Assembly: GCA_035429805.1 (NCBI GenBank)
Contig: DAOMFL010000043.1
Location: 1-32,114, forward strand
DNA length: 32,114 bases
Source of the DNA: JALORV01 sp035429805
GTDB lineage: Bacteria; Pseudomonadota; Gammaproteobacteria; Burkholderiales; Burkholderiaceae_F
Direction: 5' to 3'
The notes under the pieces were generated by a model. That model did no database searches and was not told the DNA's origin. It saw only the letters and a list, made by a program, of their open reading frames with translations. Each line of letters opens with the position of its first letter. Position 1 is the first letter of the stretch. The translations under genes and the position numbers were made by a program. This document shows positions 8,350 through 17,700 of this stretch, piece by piece.

Positions 8350-9746
8350 CCGCGCGCCTTGCCGGAACGCGCGAGTCCGGCCACGTAGCCGGCGATGCGC
8401 GCCGGCTGCAGCAGCAGGCTGTAGCCAAAGACATAGACGAGCAGGCCGCCGACGTTGCGTCGGACCTTGAGCCCGTGCTCGTGGAACATCGAGCGCATCA
8501 TGAAGAAGATCACGACGTTGAGCAGCAGCGCCGCCGGAAGCACCGTCAACACCAGCGGACCCGTCAGCAGGTGGCTGCCGTAGGCCACCGACAGGATGAC
8601 TCCCGGTATGAACCCGAGAGTGAAGGCCAGATCGGTCCAGGGAAAGAGCAGGTTCCAGACCAGGAACAGCATTGAACGGCGGCGCTTGAGCAACTCGCCC
8701 GGCAGGTCGCTCAGTGCCTTCAGCGCCACGCGCGCCTGGCGCATGCGCTGTCGCATGAACGACCGCACGTTCGCGGGGACGATGATGAAGCAGCACGCGT
8801 CTTCGGCGAAGCCGACGCGCCAGCCGCGCCCGAGGAAGTCCCAGGTGAGCAGCACGTCCTCGGCGACGTCCGAGCGCCAGCCACCGACCTCGACCAGCGC
8901 CGCACGGTCGTAGATCGTGAAGGCAGCCTCGGCCACGACCGTGCCCTGGTACTGCGACTGCATGCGCTTCATCGCCGCCAGCCCGTGGAAGTGGTCCCAC
9001 TCCTGGACCCGCGTCAGCCAGTTGTCGCGCGAGTTGCGCACCAGCACGCAACCGGAAATCGCGCGCACGTCCGGCTCTGCCGCCACGTAGCGTTCCACCA
9101 CGCTCCACAGCGCGTCGCCGAAGAGAATCGCATCAGCATCCAGCGTGACGATGAGATCGTGCTGGGCTGATTCGAGCGCGCGGTTGAGTGCGACCGCCCT
9201 GCCGCGGTTCTTGCTCTGCCGCAGCACCCTGATCCAGCGGTAGCCCATGTCCCGAACAATCTGCGCGGTACGATCGGTCGAGGCATCGTCGACCAGGATG
9301 ACTTCGAACGGTCCCGGATACTCCTGGCGCCGGATGCTCTCGATGGTCTGGACGATGGACTGCGCCTGGTCGCGCACGACCATGATCACCGACAGCGCTG
9401 GATAGCGGGCGAGCGAGCGCCTTGGCGGGCGGCGGTCCAGCAGCAGGCTCACAACGACGAACATGTTCACGGCGCTTGGCACCAGCGCGAGGCCGCCGAT
9501 GAAGAGGACCGCTGCGACCAGGCCGACCGCGTCGGCGAGCGCGCCGAACCAGAACGACGACGCCCACACGGTGAAGGCGAACCAGAGCACGGTCACTGCG
9601 GCGACGGCGACGAGGCGCAACCGCTGAGACGGTTCGGCATGCCGCAGGCGCGGCAGGTCGATGAGCGGGGCGCGCCCGCGGCTGTCTGCGGACGCAGACT
9701 CGGCGGGCGGGGCGGTCTTCGACGGGCGTGGTGCGGCATTCGGCAT
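8346..9746 (-). CDS. Membrane glycosyltransferase family 2 (PgaC/IcaA-like polysaccharide synthase)
   Basis: The protein has 466 residues. Two N-terminal helices (about 44-66 and 72-102) precede a GT-A catalytic domain, and three to four C-terminal helices begin near residue 350. GT2 motifs are Asp153-Asp154 (VDDAST), the DAD metal site 203-205 (TLDADA) and the general base region VAED (Glu296-Asp297). The acceptor/processivity motif normally read QxxRW is here Gln333-R-M-R-Gln, with the Trp replaced. The layout fits synthases that polymerise and export beta-linked sugars such as poly-N-acetylglucosamine, but no deacetylase, cyclic-di-GMP or export-porin partner is next to it. The polymer is therefore unknown, and transfer of a single sugar is possible. 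Confidence 0.88.
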   Translation of the reverse strand: MPNAAPRPSKTAPPAESASADSRGRAPLIDLPRLRHAEPSQRLRLVAVAAVTVLWFAFTVWASSFWFGALADAVGLVAAVLFIGGLALVPSAVNMFVVVSLLLDRRPPRRSLARYPALSVIMVVRDQAQSIVQTIESIRRQEYPGPFEVILVDDASTDRTAQIVRDMGYRWIRVLRQSKNRGRAVALNRALESAQHDLIVTLDADAILFGDALWSVVERYVAAEPDVRAISGCVLVRNSRDNWLTRVQEWDHFHGLAAMKRMQSQYQGTVVAEAAFTIYDRAALVEVGGWRSDVAEDVLLTWDFLGRGWRVGFAEDACCFIIVPANVRSFMRQRMRQARVALKALSDLPGELLKRRRSMLFLVWNLLFPWTDLAFTLGFIPGVILSVAYGSHLLTGPLVLTVLPAALLLNVVIFFMMRSMFHEHGLKVRRNVGGLLVYVFGYSLLLQPARIAGYVAGLARSGKARG

Positions 9747-9848
9747 GCCGCCGTTTTACCGGCGCCGCATGTTCCCGCAGCAGCCGAAAAGCGCCGGGGA
9801 AGGCGCCCAGTATCGGTCGCAGGACGGCTGCTCGAAGGTCCTCCGGAC

Positions 9849-9864
9849 GTTAACGCGCGCTAAC
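9849..9864. promoter_or_regulatory. GTTA-N8-TAAC palindrome upstream of the DapA-family gene
   Basis: GTTAACGCGCGCTAAC is a palindrome except for one mismatched pair. It lies about 100 bp before the lyase start at 9963 and 102 bp before the glycosyltransferase start, in a 216-bp divergent intergenic region. Its half-sites and spacing suit a dimeric repressor. No regulator gene is adjacent, so the factor is unknown. Confidence 0.3.
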
Positions 9865-9962
9865 CACGGCGAGCGCGTGCCGGGAGAGCGCTACGACGAA
9901 ACGCTGACACCGCTCACCGCGCTAGCATGCGGTCCGAAGCGATACCTGGTGAGTGGCAAGCA

Positions 9963-10922
9963 ATGACCGAGCGCATACGAGGCGTGCTGGCTCCGGTGGT
10001 CACGCCGTTCGACGCCAACCTGCAGCCTGACGGCGACCGGCTGCTCCGGCACTGCCAGTGGCTGCTGTCGCAGGGTTCGGGCCTCGCGGTGTTCGGCACG
10101 AATTCGGAGGCGAATTCGCTTTCGCTCGACGAGCGCATCGCCCTGCTCGATCGGCTGGTCGCCGGCGGAATTCCGCCGCAGCGGATGATGCCGGGCACCG
10201 GATGCTGCGCGGTCACGGATTCGATCCGGCTCACCGCGCGCGCGGTACACCACGGCGTGGCCGGCTGCCTGATGCTTCCGCCCTTTTACTACAAGGGCGT
10301 GAGCGACGAGGGCCTGTACCGGAACTTCGCGACGATCATCGATGCGGTCGGCGACCCACGCCTGCGCATCTACCTGTACCACATCCCTCCGGTCGCGCAG
10401 GTCGGCATCAGCCTGGAACTGATCGAACGCCTGCTGCGGGCCTATCCGGGCACGATCGCCGGCATCAAGGATTCGTCGGGGGACTGGAGCCACACGCAGC
10501 AGCTGATCGAGCGCTTCGCCGGATCCGGGTTCGACGTCTTCGCCGGCAGCGAGTCGTTCCTGCTGCGCACGCTGCGCGCAGGCGGCGCCGGATGCATCAG
10601 CGCCACGGCCAATGTGAATCCACGGGCGATCGACGTACTGGTGCGGGAGTGGCGTTCGCCCGACGCCGACGCGCAGCAGGCGAGGCTCGATGACGTGCGC
10701 GGGACATTCCAGAAGCACCCGATGATCGCGGCGTTGAAACGCGCGATCGCACACTGGCGGGCCGACGAGCCCTGGTCGCGGGTGCGCCCACCGCTGGTCG
10801 AACTTGACGCGCAGGGTTCCGCGGCGCTGATCGGCGAGCTCGAGGCCATCGGATTTTCGTTGAAGGGCGTGCTTTCCAGGGACCAGTCTTCCGAAGACAA
10901 GGCCTTCGAGGACGCGAGGTAG
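9963..10922 (+). CDS. Dihydrodipicolinate synthase (DapA/NAL) family lyase
   Basis: The protein has 319 residues from the ATG at 9963. It is a class I aldolase-type TIM barrel. The Schiff-base lysine is Lys169 in AGIKDSSGD, and the catalytic tyrosine is at 137 or 139 in IYLYHIPP, both spaced as in DapA. The motif at about residues 45-50 is GTNSEA, whereas true DapA has a Thr-Thr pair there (GTTGE) for the proton relay. I therefore read it as a relative acting on another 2-oxo acid, such as a hydroxy-oxo-acid or sugar-acid lyase, not lysine biosynthesis. It stands alone, with a likely terminator hairpin at 10934-10953. The ribosome-binding site is weak. Confidence 0.88.
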   Translation: MTERIRGVLAPVVTPFDANLQPDGDRLLRHCQWLLSQGSGLAVFGTNSEANSLSLDERIALLDRLVAGGIPPQRMMPGTGCCAVTDSIRLTARAVHHGVAGCLMLPPFYYKGVSDEGLYRNFATIIDAVGDPRLRIYLYHIPPVAQVGISLELIERLLRAYPGTIAGIKDSSGDWSHTQQLIERFAGSGFDVFAGSESFLLRTLRAGGAGCISATANVNPRAIDVLVREWRSPDADAQQARLDDVRGTFQKHPMIAALKRAIAHWRADEPWSRVRPPLVELDAQGSAALIGELEAIGFSLKGVLSRDQSSEDKAFEDAR

Positions 10923-10933
10923 CCGGCGCGATC

Positions 10934-10953
10934 CGGCCTGCGGCGCAAGGCCG
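10934..10953 (+). terminator. Stem-loop after the DapA-family gene
   Basis: CGGCCTGC pairs with GCAAGGCCG (one bulged A) around a GGC loop, 11 bp after the stop codon. No U-run follows, so it is a probable but not certain terminator. Confidence 0.4.
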
Positions 10954-11049
10954 TAGCTCGCCCCCGGTCATTGCCTTGCGTCAACCGCGGCGGCCCGTAC
11001 GGCGATAGCGTTGCCGGCCTGAAAGAACGACCGACTTCTGGAGCCACCC

Positions 11050-11511
11050 ATGCGCACCGACCGACCCAGGACCAGCCTGACCTGCCACCTCGCGCGGGGG
11101 TTGCTGGCCGCCGCCTTGCTTGCCGCTGCCATAACGGCCCACGCCACCGACATTGCCTGGCGGCAGGTCACCACGAAGAAGGCGGAGCTGAACGAGAAGT
11201 TCGCCCGCCAGGGCACGGCAACGCTGCGTGGCGGCGAAGAGGCGACCGTGCAAACCGAAGGCACGCTCGGCGCGAAGGACGCGAAAGGTTTGCAGACCTA
11301 CAAGGCGAAGTCCGTTCTGCGCTTCAAGGACAAGTCGACGATCACGATCCAGTATTCCGGCGCCTTCGATGTCGCAACCTATGCGAATCGCGGAAGCGGC
11401 CAGATCGTCGACGGTACCGGACGCTTTGCCGGCATCAAGGGCAAAGTCACCTTTGACGGCCGTGTGAGGGAATCCGACTGGACGGGGTCGTATACGCAAT
11501 CCGCCAAGTGA
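11050..11511 (+). CDS. Small secreted beta-rich protein, function unknown
   Basis: The protein has 153 residues. Residues 1-33 are an Arg-containing n-region plus a hydrophobic stretch ending AHA/TDI, a standard signal peptide. The mature protein of about 120 residues is rich in short alternating strands. Its end (GSGQIVDGTGRFAGIKGKVTF, then SDWTGSY) resembles small barrel proteins of the allene-oxide-cyclase-like or dirigent-like type that carry a DGTGxFAGIKG turn. That likeness is by eye only. It contains no cysteine in the mature part and no obvious catalytic motif. It converges with the TctC gene across a 46-bp gap. Confidence 0.75.
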   Translation: MRTDRPRTSLTCHLARGLLAAALLAAAITAHATDIAWRQVTTKKAELNEKFARQGTATLRGGEEATVQTEGTLGAKDAKGLQTYKAKSVLRFKDKSTITIQYSGAFDVATYANRGSGQIVDGTGRFAGIKGKVTFDGRVRESDWTGSYTQSAK

Positions 11512-11557
11512 AGCCGCGCGGCCCCGGTGCGCCCGCAGGCACGACGCGGCGGACCGG

Positions 11558-12349
11558 CTACTCCAAAGTCAGCTTCTGCGCGGTAACGACCTTCTTGTAG
11601 ACCTCGAACTCGGCAGCGATCTGCGCCGCGAACTGCTCGGGCGCATTGCCGATGATGATCGAGCCCGTGTCTTCGATGCGTTTCTTCACGGCCGGATCTT
11701 CCAGCGTCTTTCTGACCGAGTCGTAGACCTTGTCCACGACGTTCTTCGGCAGGCCCTTCGGACCGTAAATGCCGTAGTACGCCATGCGGTTCACCGGCTC
11801 CAGCCCGACTTCCTTGAAGGTCGGCACGTTGGGCAGCACGGCCAGCCGNNNNNNNNNNNNNNNNNNNNNNNNNNNNNNNNNNNNNNNNNNNNNNNNNNNN
11901 NNNNNNNNNNNNNNNNNNNNNNNNNNNNNNNNNNNNNNNNNNNNNNNNGGGTGCACTGCGATGACATTGGGCGTGGCCGCCACGTTGGTGATCGGAGTGA
12001 AGTCGGTCAGCGGGTTGTACGGGATCTTCGGGTTGATCGCCGGGTTGGCTGCCGTCGTCGAGACCGTCGCCATGCCGAGGGAATAGCCGTCGGGCGTGGC
12101 ACGCGCGGTCTCGGTGGCGCCGATCGAACCGCCGCCCCCCGCCTTGTTCTCGACGATCAGCGGCTGACCCAGGGCCGGCGTGATCTTTTCCGCCACGACA
12201 CGGGCCACGATGTCGGTCGTTCCGCCCGGCGCGAACGGCACCACCAGGCGGACCGGCTTGGTCGGGTAGGTCTGGGCCCACCCCCACGGGGCCGTCGCGG
12301 CGAGAGTGGCCCCAACGAATGCCGCGAAACAGGCATGGCGCTTCGGCAT
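11558..12349 (-). CDS. Tripartite tricarboxylate transporter (Bug/TctC) substrate-binding protein, broken by an assembly gap
   Basis: The gene starts at 12349, after AGAGGAG. Residues 1-25 are a signal peptide (WAQ/TYP). The mature start YPTKPVRLVVPFAPGG and the segment VENKAGGGGSIGA are the Bug-family ligand-site motifs. PDGYSLGMAT and LPNVPTFKEVGL are further family landmarks. The middle third is lost in a run of 100 Ns, so the visible 263 codons, including 34 unknown, fall short of the usual 320 or so. The frame is the same on both sides of the Ns. Such proteins bind carboxylates in the periplasm, often without a linked TctAB permease. None is nearby here. Confidence 0.88.
   Translation of the reverse strand: MPKRHACFAAFVGATLAATAPWGWAQTYPTKPVRLVVPFAPGGTTDIVARVVAEKITPALGQPLIVENKAGGGGSIGATETARATPDGYSLGMATVSTTAANPAINPKIPYNPLTDFTPITNVAATPNVIAVHXXXXXXXXXXXXXXXXXXXXXXXXXXXXXXXXXXRLAVLPNVPTFKEVGLEPVNRMAYYGIYGPKGLPKNVVDKVYDSVRKTLEDPAVKKRIEDTGSIIIGNAPEQFAAQIAAEFEVYKKVVTAQKLTLE
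11849..11948. other. Scaffold gap (100 N)
   Basis: Exactly 100 unknown bases, the usual placeholder for a gap of unspecified length. It falls inside the TctC coding sequence. Confidence 0.99.
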
Positions 12350-12477
12350 GTGTCTCCTCTTGTTCCGGTCAGAAGCCGCGGCAGTCTAGCCGAGCAGCAC
12401 GCGCCAAATGAAACACTCAGCCGCGTGATCCTGACCAACGGTGCCCGCGCGCAATCGACCCTGCCGGCGTGATTCCG

Positions 12478-12747
12478 CTATCGGACCTTGCCCCTGCGAA
12501 ACAGGTTCACGATCGCGAGCAGGATGACGGCGCCGATCAGCGACACGATCAAGCCGCGGAGGCTGAAGTCACCCTGGTTCACTGTGCCGGCGCCAAGCAA
12601 AGGCGAGATCAGCCATCCGCCCAGCATCGAGCCCACGATACCGACGACGATGTTCAGGAAGATGCCCTGCTGGGCATCGGTCTTCATGATCATGCTGGCC
12701 ACCCAGCCGATCAGACCGCCCATTACAAGCCAGATGATGAAGTTCAT
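12478..12747 (-). CDS. GlsB/YeaQ/YmgE family small membrane protein
   Basis: The protein has 89 residues from the ATG at 12747, which follows AGGAGCAGGAC. A longer frame to 12792 has no such site. It has three hydrophobic helices with Gly-rich packing (GGLIGWVASMIM, NIVVGIVGSMLGG, LIVSLIGAVILLAIV). The family signature is the D-A-Q-Q-G turn after the first helix. The family (transglycosylase-associated protein) is induced by envelope, acid or osmotic stress in several bacteria, but its molecular role is not known. It is a single-gene unit with a CRP-like palindrome about 100 bp upstream. Confidence 0.9.
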   Translation of the reverse strand: MNFIIWLVMGGLIGWVASMIMKTDAQQGIFLNIVVGIVGSMLGGWLISPLLGAGTVNQGDFSLRGLIVSLIGAVILLAIVNLFRRGKVR

Positions 12748-12847
12748 GTCCTGCTCCTCGCGATTGGTGTTGAACTGCGTGATGCCCGTCACAGCGGGCT
12801 GCGCTCGGTCACGTCTTGACTGACTCCGCAGACGGCGAGGAGTCGGA

Positions 12848-12863
12848 GGTGACGTGCCTCACA
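12848..12863. promoter_or_regulatory. CRP-like palindrome upstream of the GlsB gene
   Basis: GGTGA-CGTGCC-TCACA matches the CRP/Vfr consensus TGTGA-N6-TCACA at nine of ten defined bases. It is centred about 108 bp before the GlsB start on the minus strand. Chance occurrence cannot be excluded. Confidence 0.35.
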
Positions 12864-12974
12864 GAGTACGCCGTTAGGCAGCGCCCGCACGGGCAGCGGC
12901 TTTCCGGCGCGCGTTGAATGCGGACGAAAGGTATCAACCGGAACCTTGTTCCTGGCATGGCGCCGACACGACTT

Positions 12975-14588
12975 CTAGCGTGCGTCGAGGAGGCCCGCGA
13001 CGAGCTGCCGGCAGGCGCGCGTAACCACCGGGCGGCCGGCCGAAGTATCCAGCGTCGTCGCAAGCGGCCGCTCATCCGCGTCCAGCGCTTCCCACCCGCG
13101 AATCTGCTGCTCCAGCACGCGCTCCGTCGCCTCCGAGGCGTCGCCGCCCTCCGCGGCACGGCGCCTTACCCTGTCGCGCAGTACGTCTTCCGGTGCGCTG
13201 CAGATCGCAATGGCCGCGCGCGCGCCATGCTCCGTGGCGAGTTCGACGAAGCGGCGGCGCTCGCTGCGCTTCAGCGAGGCCGCATCGACGACGACGGGGA
13301 TGTCCGCATCGAGGACACCGCCCGCCAGGAGCGCGAGTCGCTCGTAGGTGCGACGTGTCGCGTCTGCGCTGTAGATCGCGCCGCGCGAGTCCGCGGCCGC
13401 CTCCAGCCCGAAGATCCTCTTGCGCTCGACGTCTGAGCGGATGCGCAGGCCGCCCAGCGCCGCCGCCAGGTCCTGTGCCACGGTCGACTTGCCCGAGCCC
13501 GAGAGTCCGGTCATCACCACGAGGATCCTTGCGCCACTGCGCTGCAGCCTCTCGGCCAGCGCAAGGTAGTGCTCGAACGAGGCATGCTCGCGAATGCGCG
13601 CGTGGTGCCTCACCTGCGGCTGGCGCAGGCGGATCAGGGCCACCTTGGCGCGCACCAGCGCGCGGTAGACGGCATAGAGCCGCAGCAGCGCGAGCCCGTC
13701 ATAGTCGCCCGTGCTCTCGAGGTAGCGGCTGATGAAGCGCCACGCGAACTCGTCGAGGCCATGGTCCAGCAGGTCCATGAACGCGAACGCGACATCGCTG
13801 ATGACGTCGATGCAGCGCAGTTCGGCATTGAACTCGATCGCGTCGAATGGCGTCGGTGACCCGTGCAGCAGGACGACGTTGCCGAGATGCAGGTCACCGT
13901 GTCCTTCGCGGATCGCGCCGGTCGCGACACGGCGCTGCAGCAGCGCATGGCGCGCCTCGAGTTCGCGCCGGGTCCAGTCCGCCAGCGCGTCCAGGCGTGA
14001 CCGGTCGGCCGCCGACTGAACGTGATCGCGCATCGCCGTGAAGTTGTCATTGAGCCAGTACGCGACGGATTCCGGCGTGCCGAAGCCGGATGGTGCCCCA
14101 GCGGCGCGCGCATGCAGCGCGGCGACGGCGTCGGCAAGGTGATCGACATGCTCGGCGGTCAGCACGCCGCGCGCGGCCAGCTGGTCGAGGGTCAGCGCCG
14201 GATCGAAGCGGCGCATGCGCACCGCGTAGTCGATCACCGGGGTCGCTCCGCCGCCGGAAGCGTCGAACCGGGGTGCGGCAGGCGTCCCGGTGACAGCAAT
14301 GACATCGAGGTACAGGCCGGGCGCGCTGCGCCGGTTCAGGCGCACCTCGTCCCCGCAATCGCGGCGCCGCCGTTCCAGCGTCGTGAAATCGAGGAAGCCG
14401 AGGTCGACCGGCTTGCGCAGCTTGTAGGCGTAGCCACCCGCCAGCAGCACCGTCGAGATGTGCGTGTCGATGCGCTCGACGCGCTCGACCGGCTCCGGGT
14501 ACGCCTCCGGTCGCAGCAAGCCCTGCACGAGTCGCTCGTGCTGTTCGAGCGCCGCAGAGTGGAACGACGGGGACGCCGTATTCGACAT
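12975..14588 (-). CDS. Bifunctional aminoglycoside-phosphotransferase-like / P-loop kinase protein
   Basis: The protein has 537 residues from the ATG at 14588. A GTG nine bases earlier is also in frame. The N-terminal half is an APH-type kinase fold with a Brenner motif HGDLHLGN (residues 230-237) and a following IEFN segment in place of the usual metal-binding IDFD. The C-terminal part has a P-loop GLSGSGKST (361-369) and IRSDVERKRIFGL, as in zeta-toxin-like or gluconate-kinase-like nucleotide kinases. This two-kinase architecture is widespread in proteobacteria. The substrate is not established, and drug resistance should not be assumed. It stands alone, with 210 bp to the hybrid kinase gene upstream of it on the same strand. 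Confidence 0.87.
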   Translation of the reverse strand: MSNTASPSFHSAALEQHERLVQGLLRPEAYPEPVERVERIDTHISTVLLAGGYAYKLRKPVDLGFLDFTTLERRRRDCGDEVRLNRRSAPGLYLDVIAVTGTPAAPRFDASGGGATPVIDYAVRMRRFDPALTLDQLAARGVLTAEHVDHLADAVAALHARAAGAPSGFGTPESVAYWLNDNFTAMRDHVQSAADRSRLDALADWTRRELEARHALLQRRVATGAIREGHGDLHLGNVVLLHGSPTPFDAIEFNAELRCIDVISDVAFAFMDLLDHGLDEFAWRFISRYLESTGDYDGLALLRLYAVYRALVRAKVALIRLRQPQVRHHARIREHASFEHYLALAERLQRSGARILVVMTGLSGSGKSTVAQDLAAALGGLRIRSDVERKRIFGLEAAADSRGAIYSADATRRTYERLALLAGGVLDADIPVVVDAASLKRSERRRFVELATEHGARAAIAICSAPEDVLRDRVRRRAAEGGDASEATERVLEQQIRGWEALDADERPLATTLDTSAGRPVVTRACRQLVAGLLDAR

Positions 14589-14798
14589 GGACACCACCGA
14601 TCGAGCGTGCCGGTCCCCGAACCGACGTGCCGACTATGCGAGTAACAACGGGGACGGACAGTTCCTTATATCCGTCGGATCGGGCTTGCGGCTAGACGCG
14701 CATCAACGACGGATCGCATGAGAGCTGCGGACAACGCTCTCGACACTGCCATCGCGCAGGGGGTGGCATTCAGCAAGTCCGTCTGCGCCAGAAACCCG

Positions 14799-17700
14799 TC
14801 AGGTCGCGTGGCGACGGGCGGACCAGAAGATCGCGCCCTGCGGCCCGTAGCGTTCGCCGTGCAGTTCATTGCGGGCAATCTCGAACGTCTCGCCGGGCAG
14901 CAGGTGTTGCGTCATGTCGCCGCGCGTCAGCCACATTTCGCCTGCGACGACGAGGACGCGCACCGCAAACGGGTGCCGGTGCGGCTCGAGCACCTCGTCG
15001 GCGTCCCAGCGTCGCTCGACGACCTCATCGAAGCCCTCGGCCAGGGCGGTCGCCTCGAACTCTGCAAAACGGGCTGCCGACGGCGACGGTCCCTGTCCGG
15101 CCCTGGGCCCGAGCGCCGCCTCGAGCGCGGCACGCAACCGGGCCCGCTCGATCGGCTTCAACAGCACCGCGGAGGCCCCGGCCTGACGCGCGAGCGCTTC
15201 CGAATCGGCATCAGCGTAGCCGGTGCACAACACCCATGGCAGGTCGGGACGCTGCTGTCGCAGCCGCGCCGCCAGGTCGATCCCCGTCAACCCAGGCATC
15301 GCCTGATCCGTCACCAGCAGGTCCACTCGGTCACCGGACTGTCCGAACGTCCGCAGCGCGTGATCGGCGGACGGGCACGCCTCGACCTCGAGCCCCCATG
15401 AGGAGAGCGTCTCGCGCATGACCGCGAGCACACTGGGTTCGTCGTCAACCAGCAGAACCCGGCCCCGCAACGGCTCGCGTCCGCTGCGCGCCCCGGCCGA
15501 CCGCCCGACCTTCTGCGCGGCGGCGGAGTGCACCGGTAGCAGGATCCGGAATCGCGAACCCATGCCGGGCTCGGACTCGACAATGACGTGGCCCCCATGC
15601 TCGTGCACGATGCCGTGCACCATCGAGAGTCCCATGCCGCTGCCCTTGCCCAGGGCCTTGGTCGAAAAGAAGGGATCAAAGATCCGCTCGAGCAGTGCTG
15701 CTTCGATGCCCTTGCCGCGGTCGGCGACCGCGAGCTCGACGTGGGGCCCGCTGAACGCGGCGCGGCAGCTCGTGCAGACGGCGTCCTGCACCTCGACGCG
15801 GTGGACGCTGATGCGCAAGGCACCTCCCTCCGGCATGGCGTCTCGTGCGTTGATCGCGAGGTTGAGCAGCACCTGATGCGCCTGGACCTCGTCCATCCAG
15901 ACGGCCGGCACGGTGTCGTCGGTGTCCAGATCGATCTCCAGCATCGACGGCAGCGCCGATCGCAGCATCGGCAACGCCTCGCGCACGATGGCCGTCAGCG
16001 ACAGCGCACGCGGCTCGCCACGTCCACCGCGCGAGAACGTCAGCATCTGCTGGATCAGATCGCGCGCGCGGCGGCACGACGCCAGGGCCTCGTCGAGGTA
16101 CTCGACGCTTTTCGCATCGCCGACATCGGTCACGCGCTCCTCGGCCAGGACGACGTAGCCCATGACGCTGGCGAGTATGTTGTTGAAGTCGTGGGCGATG
16201 CCGCCGGTCAGCTGGCCGATGGCTTCCATCTTCTGCGCCTGGCGCAACTGCGCTTCGAAGCGCCGGCGCTCGGCCTCGGCCCGCTTCTCGCCGGTGATGT
16301 TGCGTGAGATCGCCAGGACGTGCCGGCGGCCGCGGTACAGCATCGGAATCGCACGCACTTCGACATCGAGCACGGTGCCGTCGAACGACCGCGTCTGCGC
16401 CAGCAGCGTGCCGCGCACGCCTTTCATCGCCTCGTTCAGCACGCGTGCCGCACCTTCCTCAAAGGCCTCGGTCACGAATGGCGCGCGCTTGCTGCCGATG
16501 ACCTGTTCGCGCTGCAACCCGCACAGCGCGAGGAAGGCCGGATTGGCATCGACGATCAGCATCGTATCGTCGCGCAGCAGCATGGCGTCGGCGGAGGCGT
16601 TGAAAATGGCGCGGTACTGTTCCTCGCTCGCGCGCAACGCTTCCTCGGCGTGTTTCCTCTCCGTGATGTCGCGCGCGATCGCGAGCACGTGCGGCTCCCC
16701 GCGGTGGCGGAACGGGATGGCATGCACTTCCGTCCGGATGCGGCTGCCGTCGCTGCGGATCGCCTCGAGTTCGGCCTTGCAGTCCTCACCGGCGAGCGCA
16801 CGGCGCACGAGGTCCAGGCGCGTCCTTGCATATTCCGCCGGAAAGCGCGGATCTTCGTAGCCCTTGCCGATCACGTCCTCGCGGGCCCAGCCGTACATCC
16901 TCTGGTAGGCCGTATTGACGTCGACACGCCGGTACTGGTTGTTCCACAGCACCAGCGCATCCGCCGACGCATTGAAAATGGCGCGGTACTGCTCCTCGCT
17001 GGCCCGCAGGGCCTCCTCCGCACGCTTGCGCTCGGTGACATCGCGCCCCATGTAGAGCACATGCGGCTGGCCGCGGTGCCGTATCGGGACCCCGCGCAGT
17101 TCGAGTTCGTAGCGGGTGCCGTCGCGCCGCACCAGCGGCACCTCGAGAACGATCGTTTCGCCGCCAAGTGCACGGGCGTGCAGCGTCCGGATCGTCGGCG
17201 CGACGTCGGCCGGATTCGCGACCACGCGGTCGATGCCCAGCACTTCACTACGCTTCCATCCGCTCATGCGCTCGTACGTCGCATTGACGTCGACGATGCG
17301 GAAATCTGCGTCGCGCAGCACCAGCGCGTCGGCCGAGGCGTTGAAAATGGCGCGGTACTGCTCCTCGCTCGCCCGCATCGCCTCCTCGGCCCGTCGCCGA
17401 CCGGTGATGTCGCGCGCGATGCCCAGCACGTGCGGCTTGCCCCGATGCTGGAACGGGATCACGCGCACCTCGAGGTCAAATGGCGTGCCGTCGCCGCGAA
17501 AGCCGGTCGACAGCAGCTCCGCCGTTTCGCCGGCAAGGGCCCGCTCGACCAGAGCCCTGCGTTCCTCACGCAGCGGCGCCGGCACGAGATCGGTCAGCGT
17601 CTTGCCGACAACGTCTTCGCGGCGCTTGCCGTACATGCGCTCGTAGGCCGGGTTCACATCGACGACGCGATGCTGTGCGTCGAGCAGCTGCAGCGAGTCG

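Noticed and set aside
12975..14588. Aminoglycoside resistance gene
   Set aside because: The kinase fold is shared with many non-resistance phosphotransferases, and this two-kinase architecture is common in chromosomes with no resistance role known.
14613..14655. GTCCCCG...CGGGGAC inverted repeat before the phosphotransferase gene
   Set aside because: The arms are only 7 bp and the spacer is 29 bp. It is not a convincing hairpin or operator.
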